Shown: in pieces, positions 1 to 6,943 of the stretch | Position numbering within the stretch: position 1 is the first letter of the stretch | Layout: every line of letters starts with the position of its first letter | Source: Bacteroidota bacterium | GTDB lineage: Bacteria; Bacteroidota; Bacteroidia; J057 | Length of the DNA stretch: 13,534 nucleotides | Assembly (NCBI GenBank): GCA_963169475.1 | Contig: CAUJFT010000303.1 | Coordinates: 1 to 13,534, forward strand | Direction: 5' to 3' | Translations under genes and position numbers: made by a program | Notes under the pieces: generated by a model | The model's database searches: none | Told to the model about the DNA's origin: nothing | Seen by the model: the letters and a program-made list of their open reading frames with translations, nothing else

Positions 1-88
1 CTTTTGCCTTCCATTGCCGGACAAGCTCTCTAAAACTATCTTCGTTTTTATTAAACTGAATATCGGTCTCTTCGTATTTTCTTTTCAC
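1..88 (-). CDS. N-terminal fragment of a gene leaving the window, possibly an acyl-CoA carboxylase carboxyltransferase subunit
   Basis: An open reading frame enters from the left edge on the minus strand. It can be read as 29 codons from a GTG at 88..86, with no stop before the edge. The visible peptide is hydrophilic and contains IQFNKNEDSFRELVRQ. The FNKNED stretch followed by a charged helix resembles my recollection of the N-termini of Bacteroidota acyl-CoA (propionyl- or methylmalonyl-CoA) carboxylase beta subunits. The diagnostic LGGG and TARER motifs would lie outside the window, so this is only a hint. The GTG start is uncertain: no ATG is available in frame nearby, no ribosome binding site is evident, and the frame stays open for some distance upstream. 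Repeat copy 1 lies 19 bp upstream of the proposed start. Confidence 0.4.
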   Translation of the reverse strand, partial: MKRKYEETDIQFNKNEDSFRELVRQWKAK

Positions 89-107
89 GCTATTATTTAT
101 ATTTAAG

Positions 108-211
108 TAAGTAGTTCTTAGTTTTTAATGATGAGTTCTTAGTCCTCACAAATAGCTATTTATCAGCTTTTTAATTAAAAATAATATTATAAACTAATTT
201 CAAACGAGTAC
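108..211 (+). repeat. Dispersed intergenic repeat, copy 1
   Basis: A 104-bp element running from TAAGTAGTTCTTAG to CAAACGAGTAC. It matches three other segments of this window (3406, 8877, 11411) along its whole length, with scattered substitutions. It contains two AGTTCTTAGT boxes whose starts are 21 bp apart, then an AT-rich right half with the palindrome TTTTTAATTAAAAA. It lies between the 5' end of the gene leaving the left edge and the 3' end of the threonine dehydrogenase. It encodes no visible peptide, and its function is not known to me. Confidence 0.9.
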
Positions 212-295
212 ATAACAATCAATACCTTATATTAATTATCTATTTATAATTAATTACCTACCTATTACTTAGCCTTGCATACCCTCTTTATGCAC

Positions 296-1267
296 TTAAC
301 CTATAGAGGAAGTTTGTGGGTATTTTCTACTAATATTTTCAAGCATAATCTGTGTCATTTTATCCAGATTATATTCAGGAGTCCAACCCCAATCATTTTT
401 GGCATCAGTATCGTCCACACTCATTGGCCAGCTATCGGCTATTTTTTGTCTGAAATCAGGTTCATACGTACACTCAAACCCGGGTAGATAGGTGCGAATG
501 CTTTCTGTGATACCCTCAGGAGAAAAACTCATACCTGCAATATTGTAAGAAGACCTATTCTTTATTTTTTCGGCGGGGGTATCCATTAGAAGAATCGTCG
601 CACGAATAGCATCTTCCATATACATCATCGGAAGCATAGTATCTTCTCTTAAAAAGCATTTGTAGGGTTTATTTTGTACGGCATAATGATAAATATCTAC
701 TGCATAATCAGTAGTACCTCCTCCGGGTGCAGCCTTGTATCCGATTAATCCCGGATAGCGGATACTTCTTACGTCCACTCCATATTTTTCTGCATAATAC
801 TCACACCATCTTTCTCCAGCTAATTTGCTGATACCATAAACCGTATTAGGGTCCATTACACAATATTGAGGAGTATCTATACGCGGAGAGTTAGGACCGA
901 AAACGGCAATAGAACTTGGCCAGAAAATCTGTGTCAGATGAGAAATCTCTTTTGCCGCTTCAAGGGTATTAAATAATCCTTGCATGTTCAATTCCCAAGC
1001 GAACATCGGGTTTTGCTCGCCTTTTGCAGAAAGAACAGCAGCAAGGTTATAAATCACCCCTATATTATACTTCTGAACAACCTCAAATAGTCGTTCCTTT
1101 TCCATCACATTGAGTGTAATATATGTAGCATCAATTTCTACTTCATTTTCAGGTCTAATGTCCGAAGCGATTACATTTTCTTTTCCCTTCTGGTTACATA
1201 ACTCTTCTACTAATTCGCTTCCAATCTGACCCAATGCTCCAATAACGAGTATCTTTGGTGTATTCAT
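296..1267 (-). CDS. NAD-dependent epimerase/dehydratase family protein, probable L-threonine 3-dehydrogenase (SDR type)
   Basis: This 323-aa cytosolic enzyme has an extended short-chain dehydrogenase Rossmann fold. It starts with the NAD-binding glycine motif GALGQIG (Gly10, Gly13, Gly16). It continues with an acidic residue after the second strand (ASDIRPE), the NLAAVLS strand near 74-80, the active-site serine region WPSSIAVFG (117-124), and the catalytic pair Tyr144/Lys148 in YGISK. Length and motifs, including GGGTTDYAVDIYH, fit the GalE-like L-threonine 3-dehydrogenases of Bacteroidota. These oxidise L-threonine to 2-amino-3-ketobutyrate with NAD+, and glycine C-acetyltransferase then makes glycine and acetyl-CoA. 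No such partner gene is in the window. A nucleotide-sugar epimerase is the alternative, but the overall motif set favours threonine dehydrogenase. The upstream region carries TATGGA dyads that could be a control site. Confidence 0.88.
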   Translation of the reverse strand: MNTPKILVIGALGQIGSELVEELCNQKGKENVIASDIRPENEVEIDATYITLNVMEKERLFEVVQKYNIGVIYNLAAVLSAKGEQNPMFAWELNMQGLFNTLEAAKEISHLTQIFWPSSIAVFGPNSPRIDTPQYCVMDPNTVYGISKLAGERWCEYYAEKYGVDVRSIRYPGLIGYKAAPGGGTTDYAVDIYHYAVQNKPYKCFLREDTMLPMMYMEDAIRATILLMDTPAEKIKNRSSYNIAGMSFSPEGITESIRTYLPGFECTYEPDFRQKIADSWPMSVDDTDAKNDWGWTPEYNLDKMTQIMLENISRKYPQTSSIG

Positions 1268-1315
1268 TTGATAATAATTTATATGACAGTAAAAATATGG
1301 TTTTTATATATTATT

Positions 1316-1375
1316 TATGGAGGTATATCAGTAAGTTTTACTTTTCCATAATTCTATGGACATTTGTATTCCATA
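1316..1375. promoter_or_regulatory. Cluster of TATGGA/TCCATA dyads upstream of the threonine dehydrogenase gene
   Basis: Within 60 bp the hexamer TATGGA or its complement TCCATA occurs four times: 1316..1321, 1345..1350, 1355..1360 and 1370..1375. The middle two form the 16-bp hairpin or operator-like dyad TCCATAATTCTATGGA. The cluster lies 48 to 108 bp upstream of the dehydrogenase start and downstream of the M15 peptidase stop. It could be an operator or a weak hairpin. No clean TAnnTTTG box was found between it and the gene. Confidence 0.35.
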
Positions 1376-1402
1376 AACAGAAAAATGGCTTTTTTTGTTT
1401 CC

Positions 1403-2269
1403 TCAATATTCCTTACAATCTTTATTAATGCCCCCAACATAGTGTTCAATTACATTCAGTGTGGTTTTTACCTCTGCTCCGTCAAAGCCGGATACATCAT
1501 TTAGGCTAACCGTTTCCTGATATTGTTTAAGAAAAGAAACAGCAAGCGGGAGAAATGACCAATGCCACTTTTCTTCATTATACCCATGAGGTCTTTCGTT
1601 GTTTTTGGGGGTATAAGGCTGACAAAAGCCATATTTGTGCGCATGAAGGGTAAGCCATTCATAGACTTTTTTACCTTCTCCATTTTCAAAGTGGGTATTG
1701 GTAAGTTCATTCAAGTCCATATCAGTCCCCCAATGATGACGAGAAATACATGGCATAGCACTATATTCAAGAATCGCTTCCGCCCTTTTTTCTGGTATTT
1801 GAATGTGGCTATATTTTCCATTCCATTTTCTATTCCAGATTTCTTTCTGACGGTCAAAATCCCGCGTTGCAGAAACAATGGTTAGTTTGATTCCGTCTTC
1901 TGAGGCTGCTTCATACATTTTTTTGAACGCCTCATACGCCTCTTTCCTTAGATAGGCTTCTCCGTATTTGTTAGTATGTATTTTTTCGATTTTTATAAAA
2001 TCAGGGTGAGTTTCGTAGTTAAATTTACCAATAAGATACGCTTTGGATACTTTAACCGCAGCGGGAGTAAGGTTTATACTAGTATCTTTTGGGGAAGGCG
2101 TGTCAGGCACTTTATGAATTTCTGGTTCAGCATATCTATTTTCTCCGTTTTGTTCTGTTGCGGTATGGACGGGCAAGGTCTTCTGTTCTCTATCGCTCTC
2201 GTTTTTTTCGGCGCAGGACCCAAGCCATAGAAAAGATATGAGTAATATTAATAGATTAATGTGTTTCAT
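1403..2269 (-). CDS. Lipoprotein D-alanyl-D-alanine carboxypeptidase, M15/VanY family
   Basis: A 288-aa envelope protein. Residues 1-18 are a lipoprotein signal peptide ending in the lipobox LGSC with Cys19 as the lipidated residue. A low-complexity Ser/Pro/Glu linker follows to about residue 70. The peptidase domain spans about 75-250. It contains the substrate-side motif SATRDFDRQKEIW (133-145), the zinc motif SRHHWGTDMDL (Ser176 to Leu186, with His178 and Asp185 as ligands) and EEKWHW (232-237, with Glu233 as the likely base and His236 as the third ligand). All three motifs of the family are intact, so it should be active. It would remove the terminal D-Ala from peptidoglycan stem peptides in the periplasm. 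It belongs to the D,D-carboxypeptidase group of VanY/DacB-like enzymes, and nothing nearby suggests a vancomycin resistance cluster. It lies on the same strand as the dehydrogenase but 135 bp upstream of that gene, so co-transcription is not implied. Confidence 0.88.
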   Translation of the reverse strand: MKHINLLILLISFLWLGSCAEKNESDREQKTLPVHTATEQNGENRYAEPEIHKVPDTPSPKDTSINLTPAAVKVSKAYLIGKFNYETHPDFIKIEKIHTNKYGEAYLRKEAYEAFKKMYEAASEDGIKLTIVSATRDFDRQKEIWNRKWNGKYSHIQIPEKRAEAILEYSAMPCISRHHWGTDMDLNELTNTHFENGEGKKVYEWLTLHAHKYGFCQPYTPKNNERPHGYNEEKWHWSFLPLAVSFLKQYQETVSLNDVSGFDGAEVKTTLNVIEHYVGGINKDCKEY

Positions 2270-2430
2270 GGGCTAAGAAAACAACTTGGCGTTACTTTTG
2301 ATTATAGATTGAATGATATTTTTTTACAAAATTATGATAAAAAGCACCTCAATGTTAAGGGTTGCCATTTTTCAAAATCCGAACAAAAGTATGTTTCTTT
2401 TGTTTTTTATCCAATTTAAATCGGCTGATT

Positions 2431-3129
2431 ATGAGAAAAAAAATATTTTTATTTCCAGGATTTGTGCAAGATGCTACCGCTTTCGCGCCCCTACAAGCAA
2501 TCCTTGAAAATAGGTTTGAGGTGATTTGCGTCAATTATCTTACTATCCTTCCCGAAATAGACACGGAAAATGCAAATATTATTTTCTTTGCAAAAAGGTT
2601 AGTAGAAATTTACAAAATCCAAAATACGGATATACTTATAGGGCATTCTTTTGGAGGCTGGGTAGCTGCTAATATTCAACAACTCACAAGCAGTCCATGT
2701 GTTTTGATAGCTTCTTTTACGAATCCGCGCAAGCCCGTTCACGCAAAAATTGGATTTAACCCATTGGGATTCGGTCTAATTCGGGCGGGTTCATTCAAGT
2801 GGGGATTTTTGCATAAAATTGTCCTTTATAGGTATCGAAATAAACCGCAACTCCCCTCTATACAGAATGGAATACATATTATGAAAACATGGAAAAACGA
2901 AGACCTTCTGAAAATTACCCGCTTAATCGCCTTTCAGCCTCAAATAACCTCTCCGACAGCACCCTTGTTAAGAATACATTCAAACAGAGATGAAGTAGTT
3001 TCCCCCCCTGATGAGCCTCATATTTGTATCCCTAATGCTTCGCATGGCATTCATTATACCCATGCGGCTTGGTTATCGCGGATAATTGAGTCATCGATAA
3101 ATTCAGAATTTTCCATGACTTTTTCTTGA
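2431..3129 (+). CDS. Alpha/beta hydrolase fold protein
   Basis: A small (232 aa) serine hydrolase of the alpha/beta fold. The first strand and oxyanion region read MRKKIFLFPGFVQD. The nucleophile elbow is GHSFGG with Ser73. The late acid is probably Asp187 (HSNRDEVV) and the catalytic His is His205 (PNASHGIH). The triad is complete, but the substrate cannot be told from sequence. I chose the ATG at 2431 because the fold begins there at once. The in-frame ATG at 2362 would add 23 residues (FFKIRTKVCFFCFLSN...) that do not belong to the fold and resemble neither a signal peptide nor family N-termini. No predicted secretion signal follows from the shorter start, so it is probably cytoplasmic. 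It is divergent from the M15 peptidase gene, with 161 bp between the starts. Confidence 0.82.
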   Translation: MRKKIFLFPGFVQDATAFAPLQAILENRFEVICVNYLTILPEIDTENANIIFFAKRLVEIYKIQNTDILIGHSFGGWVAANIQQLTSSPCVLIASFTNPRKPVHAKIGFNPLGFGLIRAGSFKWGFLHKIVLYRYRNKPQLPSIQNGIHIMKTWKNEDLLKITRLIAFQPQITSPTAPLLRIHSNRDEVVSPPDEPHICIPNASHGIHYTHAAWLSRIIESSINSEFSMTFS

Positions 3130-3141
3130 CATTAAGTACAA

Positions 3142-3176
3142 GTGAGTAAAAACTAAGAAAGCATCTATAATTTAAA
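3142..3176 (+). repeat. Short post-gene element, copy 1
   Basis: A 35-bp stretch starting GTGAG, with the core AAAACTAAGAAA and ending ATTTAAA. It aligns with 4646..4680 if two 1-nt indels are allowed. The core is the reverse complement of TTTCTTAGTTTT, close to the TTCTTAGTTTTT of the 104-bp repeat. It begins 13 bp after the hydrolase stop codon. The match is short and AT-rich, so chance is not excluded. Confidence 0.35.
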
Positions 3177-3343
3177 CAACTGATTATCACTTATTTACTT
3201 TTATTATTTACTATTCATTGTTTATACTAAGAACCGAAAAGAATGCAAAAGTTGTCTTTGGTGGGTTACGAGAAAACCCAATGCGTTTAATCTAATATTT
3301 TGTATTTTGAGACAATTAATTCTCATAATTAACAGAAAAATTC

Positions 3344-3351
3344 TACCTTTG
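3344..3351 (+). promoter_or_regulatory. Bacteroidota-type -7 box TACCTTTG
   Basis: TACCTTTG matches the Bacteroidota -7 consensus TAnnTTTG exactly and is followed by GCGG. A TTTG -33 box at the usual 19 to 21 bp spacing is not present, so this is half a promoter at best. If used, it would give the lipoprotein gene at 3594 a leader of roughly 235 nt containing a G-rich tract (3353..3376) and repeat copy 2. Confidence 0.35.
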
Positions 3352-3405
3352 CGGTTGAGGGGTTTAGGATTAGGGGATTGTTCTTTCAAATAGTACCTTT
3401 TAACA

Positions 3406-3510
3406 TAAGTAGTTCTTAGTTTTTAATGATAAGTTCTTAGTATATACAAATAATTGTTTATCAGTTTTTTTAATTAAAAATAATATTATAAACTAATTTC
3501 AAACCAGTAT
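3406..3510 (+). repeat. Dispersed intergenic repeat, copy 2
   Basis: A 105-bp copy of the same element as at 108, 8877 and 11411, in the same orientation. It keeps both AGTTCTTAGT boxes and the arms GTTTAT and ATAAAC around TTTTTAATTAAAAA. It has one extra T in the T-run. It shares GATAAG and CCAGTA with copy 4, where copies 1 and 3 have GATGAG and GAGTAC. It ends 83 bp before the lipoprotein start at 3594. Confidence 0.9.
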
Positions 3511-3593
3511 TTAAAGTATGATTTTATATATTTAATTTTTCTTTCAAGAATTGGTGTAATGATTATCAGCGACTTTAAAACCACCTGTAAAAT

Positions 3594-4601
3594 ATGATGA
3601 AAGATAAAATAATAAACATATTAGAAAGAAAGGTACTTATTTACGCAATAGTCATTTGCGCCATAGTGCCAACTTCTTGTACAAGCCCTAAAAGCTTTCA
3701 ACAGGCCTTACGCATAGATAAAAGCTATTGTAATAAACAACAAATACCCGCTTATGTCCAAGCCGATTTACCCAAACCGCTTCATCTGCTTACGCTTGAT
3801 ACGGTTCTGACAAACCGGTTCTCTCATCAATCGCTCAATATGGCTAATGCCATTGGTATATTGGATATTTTAACTACCTACACCCGGCTAATCATAGACA
3901 ATAATGCCCAAGCTACCGCAGAGAAGCGGTTAAATTTAATGGAACTTTCGCAGCAAGTTCATCAAAAAATAAACCTCGCCTCCCTTGAAGTGTCGGCAAT
4001 CGCAAGTGAGCTTGATTGTGAAGAAGAGCGAGCAAATCAGTTCGCCTTCTATCTGAAGGAACACGAAGGGAAAACAGAAAATCAATTAGTGATAGGCTCC
4101 ATTATTCTTGGTGCAGCGGGGGCTATCTCGGCAGAAGTCATCTCAAACAATAGCTCAAACCCTAATTTAGTCAGTGGTTTTACGATTAGTATAAGCCTTG
4201 TGGAGGCTTCCTTAGGCGCGCTCATGTTGGTTAATAAAAGGAAAATAGAATTTTATCATTCAGACAATGCTTTATCAGATATATGGACAAACTCGGTAGT
4301 TTCAAGCTATTTTCCACCCTCTATTTGGTACTATTTGACGTATGAAAATCCTAACAAGCCAGAAAAATCGTTGGCGAAATTATTGGTTAATAAATGGCAG
4401 CTCTTTGGTCAAATTTCGGAGGAGAAAGTAGGTTCAAAAGATAAAGCCCGCGCGCTATATTTTGGAAAGGGAGGGGTATATAAAGCCGATGACCTGATAA
4501 ATAGGGCGGATATGCTTGACCAAACAGAATCCTATGTTACATTAATGAAACAAGGGCTAAAAACATTAACTTACGAGATTGATAAACAACAGTTTAAATA
4601 A
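3594..4601 (+). CDS. Unrecognised lipoprotein with a two-segment hydrophobic centre
   Basis: I do not recognise this 335-aa protein. Residues 12-28 are hydrophobic (VLIYAIVICAIVPTSC) and end at Cys29, a plausible relaxed Bacteroidota lipobox, so export and lipidation are likely. Residues about 45-160 look helical and polar, with Glu/Gln/Lys-rich stretches (MELSQQVHQKINLASLEVS). Residues about 164-184 and 192-214 are two Gly/Ala/Ser-rich hydrophobic stretches split by the polar turn NNSSNPN, which could be a membrane hairpin. The C-terminus is mixed, with an aromatic patch (SYFPPSIWYYLTYENP). The start is the first of two tandem ATG codons. The gene stands alone, with repeat copy 2 upstream and a YitT-type gene 163 bp downstream. 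No function is proposed. Confidence 0.75.
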   Translation: MMKDKIINILERKVLIYAIVICAIVPTSCTSPKSFQQALRIDKSYCNKQQIPAYVQADLPKPLHLLTLDTVLTNRFSHQSLNMANAIGILDILTTYTRLIIDNNAQATAEKRLNLMELSQQVHQKINLASLEVSAIASELDCEEERANQFAFYLKEHEGKTENQLVIGSIILGAAGAISAEVISNNSSNPNLVSGFTISISLVEASLGALMLVNKRKIEFYHSDNALSDIWTNSVVSSYFPPSIWYYLTYENPNKPEKSLAKLLVNKWQLFGQISEEKVGSKDKARALYFGKGGVYKADDLINRADMLDQTESYVTLMKQGLKTLTYEIDKQQFK

Positions 4602-4645
4602 AATAAGTACTATAGATTTGGTATCGGGTATATAAGTAAGGATGA

Positions 4646-4680
4646 GTGAGCGAAAAACTAAGAAAATAGTATCATTTAAA
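4646..4680 (+). repeat. Short post-gene element, copy 2
   Basis: Partner of 3142..3176: it has GTGAG, the core AAAACTAAGAAA, then ATTTAAA, over 35 bp with two 1-nt indels. It begins 45 bp after the stop codon of the lipoprotein gene. Weaker similarity may continue on both sides, but AT-rich background makes that hard to judge by eye. Confidence 0.35.
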
Positions 4681-4764
4681 GCATTTAATATTATTATTCG
4701 TTTTTTCACTATTTAGTGCTTCCCTTAAAAATACACAGAATTATCTATAAATATAAAACGAAAT

Positions 4765-5742
4765 ATGACCCCATTTTGGAAACAGATAATCATTCAAACA
4801 GTCTTACAATACAAAGACAAAAAAGAGAATGGCAAAAATCAGTATTCTCGATATGAACTTGCCAAAGGATATAAGGAATTTGCGCTTTCTGCTAGAAGAT
4901 ATCTCAAAGATTTTGTTTTAATTACCATTGGCGTTTTATCAGCAGCTTTTGGATTCAAGGGCTTCTTGCTAACCAATCATTTTATTGACGGAGGCGCGAC
5001 CGGTATCTCTCACTTGATTACGGCATTAACCAAGATACCCCTACAATACCGGATTATTGGGGTAAATATCCCTTTTGTTATACTTGGCTATCTCATCATG
5101 GGTAGTAGGTTTGCCATAAAAACGGCTTTGGCAATTACCGGACTGTCTATTTGTCTGGCGGCAGTCTCTTTCCCAAATGTTACAGACGATAAACTATTAG
5201 TAGCCGTATTTGGAGGTTTTTTCTTGGGTACGGGAATTGGTTTTGCCATTCGTGGCGGGGCAGTAATTGATGGGACGGAAGTGCTTGCTATCTTTCTAAG
5301 CCGAAAATTAGGGACAACCATTGGGGATATAATACTTGTAATTAACGTTGCTATTTTTTCTACGGCGGCTTATTTCTTAGGGGTAGAAGTTGCGTTATAC
5401 TCCATGATTACTTACTTGGTAGCTTCAAAAGCACTTGACTTCATCGTAGAGGGTATAGAGGAATACATCGGCGTAACGATTGTTGCTTCCCGTAGCGAAG
5501 AAATGAGAGAAATGATTATCAATAAAATGGGACGCGGAGTAACTATTTATAGTGGTAAACGCGGGTATGGGAAGCGGGGTGAAACCCAAGAGGTAGATAT
5601 TGTGTACACCGTTCTTACCCGGCTTGAACTCAATAGGCTAAATGCCGAAATCGAAAGAATTGAGCCTAATGCCTTTGTGGTAATCAATAGCGTGAAAGAT
5701 ACCAAAGGAGGAATGATAAAAAAACGCCCTTTAAAGCATTGA
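4765..5742 (+). CDS. YitT family integral membrane protein with C-terminal DUF2179 domain
   Basis: A 325-aa inner-membrane protein. A cytoplasmic N-terminal stretch of about 48 charged residues precedes five or so hydrophobic segments (about 50-70, 97-113, 118-136, 145-163, 186-220). The family's glycine-rich motifs are visible: DGGATGIS (75-82) and GGAVIDGTEVLA (164-175). Residues about 236-315 form the soluble DUF2179 domain, with GRGVTIYSGKRGYG, the EVDIVYTVLTR strand and DPNAF-like EPNAFVVI. Length and domain order are those of the YitT/YqfU/YpjC family, whose transport or sensing role is not established. The start is ATG at 4765. No clear ribosome binding site is seen, as is usual in this phylum. 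It could be co-transcribed with the glycosyltransferase 126 bp downstream. Confidence 0.9.
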   Translation: MTPFWKQIIIQTVLQYKDKKENGKNQYSRYELAKGYKEFALSARRYLKDFVLITIGVLSAAFGFKGFLLTNHFIDGGATGISHLITALTKIPLQYRIIGVNIPFVILGYLIMGSRFAIKTALAITGLSICLAAVSFPNVTDDKLLVAVFGGFFLGTGIGFAIRGGAVIDGTEVLAIFLSRKLGTTIGDIILVINVAIFSTAAYFLGVEVALYSMITYLVASKALDFIVEGIEEYIGVTIVASRSEEMREMIINKMGRGVTIYSGKRGYGKRGETQEVDIVYTVLTRLELNRLNAEIERIEPNAFVVINSVKDTKGGMIKKRPLKH

Positions 5743-5868
5743 AGAGTTTTTAGTTTTGGGTTTTGAGTGGATATGAATCAATGAAAGTTACATATTTAAA
5801 ACAGAAATAACACGGACTAGTCCTTATTTACTTCTTAATCCCACAAATTGGGTTAATTCCGGCATAAA

Positions 5869-6939
5869 ATGAAAAAAGTATTTATTGCCCCAATGGATTG
5901 GGGGCTTGGACATGCTTCGCGGTGTATTCCGCTTATCCGAAGGCTACACAAAAAAGGCGTGGAAGTCATAATCGGAGGAGACGGACGTTCTGGAGAGTAC
6001 TTAAAAAAAGAATTTCCAGATGCTAAGTATTATCCTTTACCGGCTTACAATATTCGCTATACCCACACAAGCTTTCAGATTCCGTTTTTAATGCTTCAAG
6101 TTCCTAGGCTTTTACAGGTTTTTCGTAAAGAACAAAAAGTGCTTGATGAGATTATTACTCACGAAAATATAGACGGGGTTATTTCAGACAACCGATATGG
6201 GATATATTCTTCGCGTGTGCCTTCGGTATTTATGACACATCAAATTGCTCCTTTAGCTCCTTTTCGCTATATTGGCTACCGGGTTCATCTTCGTTTTATG
6301 AAAAAATTTAGTGCCGTATGGATTCCGGACTTTGAACTTCCACCAAGGTTATCTGGAGGCTTATCCGAAGATTACCCGCTTCCAGAACACACACGGTTTA
6401 TAGGCACGCTTTCACGTTTTGAGGGCTTTATTCCTTCCCATCAGCCCTTAGAGATGCCTTATGATATTGTTGCCGTTTTATCGGGAGTAGAGCCTCAACG
6501 AACCCTACTTGAAGCCTTACTTATTAGCACATTTCGGCAATTTCCTGAATGGAGATGTGTCATTATCCAGGGTAAACCGGAATCCTCAAGTGTACAACAA
6601 TTAGGGAATGTCGAGATATTTCCATTTATTGAAGATGACAATAAGATGTATACAGTACTTACGCAAAGTAAGGTCATACTATCGCGGGGGGGATATAGTA
6701 GTCTTATGGATTTTGCTGCTTTGGGTATAAAAAAAATTATCTTAGTCCCGACACCGGGTCAAACAGAGCAAGAATACTTGGCTTCGTGTCTTGAGAAGCA
6801 AGAAGTGGTAATCGTAATGAATCAGAATGCTATAAATCTAAAAGGAGCATTGAAACGTTTGGATACTATAAGCGGCTTTGGGGGTGTATTGCCGCCCGCT
6901 AATGATACTTTTTTGGAGGAATGGCTTTCGGGTTTATAA
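5869..6939 (+). CDS. Glycosyltransferase, GT-B fold, UDP-glycosyltransferase/MurG-like
   Basis: A 356-aa GT-B enzyme with two Rossmann-like halves. The N-terminal acceptor half opens with MKKVFIAPMDWGLGHASRC; the GLGH loop (12-15) is characteristic of this group. It contains the GVISDNRYG strand (103-111). The C-terminal donor half has the SGVEPQR loop (205-211), then SRGGYSSLMDFAALGIKKI (272-290) and PTPGQTEQEYLA (294-305). These match the nucleotide-sugar binding region of the GT28 C-terminal family. The sugar and acceptor cannot be read from sequence; a cell-envelope lipid or pigment is possible. No signal peptide or membrane segment is present, so it acts in the cytoplasm or peripherally on the membrane. 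Its stop is 4 bp from the stop of the convergent DUF6702 gene. Confidence 0.87.
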   Translation: MKKVFIAPMDWGLGHASRCIPLIRRLHKKGVEVIIGGDGRSGEYLKKEFPDAKYYPLPAYNIRYTHTSFQIPFLMLQVPRLLQVFRKEQKVLDEIITHENIDGVISDNRYGIYSSRVPSVFMTHQIAPLAPFRYIGYRVHLRFMKKFSAVWIPDFELPPRLSGGLSEDYPLPEHTRFIGTLSRFEGFIPSHQPLEMPYDIVAVLSGVEPQRTLLEALLISTFRQFPEWRCVIIQGKPESSSVQQLGNVEIFPFIEDDNKMYTVLTQSKVILSRGGYSSLMDFAALGIKKIILVPTPGQTEQEYLASCLEKQEVVIVMNQNAINLKGALKRLDTISGFGGVLPPANDTFLEEWLSGL

Positions 6940-6943
6940 GAGG

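Larger units (their letters stand above)
3130..3593. other. 464-bp gene-free stretch with two repeat elements and a promoter-like box
   Basis: No convincing gene was seen here. In order it holds a 35-bp element shared with 4646..4680 (3142..3176), a lone ACTAAGAA at 3226..3233, a TACCTTTG box (3344..3351) followed by a G-rich tract, repeat copy 2 (3406..3510), and about 80 bp of AT-rich leader before the lipoprotein gene at 3594. Confidence 0.7.

Noticed and set aside
1501..2230. ORFs of 69, 107 and 84 codons overlapping the M15 peptidase gene
   Set aside because: The peptidase frame has all family motifs; the others are Phe/Ile-rich shadows without family features.
1403..2269. Vancomycin resistance function for the VanY-like protein
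   Set aside because: There are no vanHAX or vanRS genes nearby, and lipoprotein M15 carboxypeptidases are ordinary cell-wall enzymes in Bacteroidota.
2362..2430. N-terminal extension of the alpha/beta hydrolase to the ATG at 2362
   Set aside because: The extra 23 residues are not part of the fold, and the internal ATG at 2431 starts exactly at the first strand.
5814..5823. Palindrome GGACTAGTCC upstream of the glycosyltransferase
   Set aside because: A single 10-bp palindrome with no second copy in the intergenic regions; it could easily be chance.
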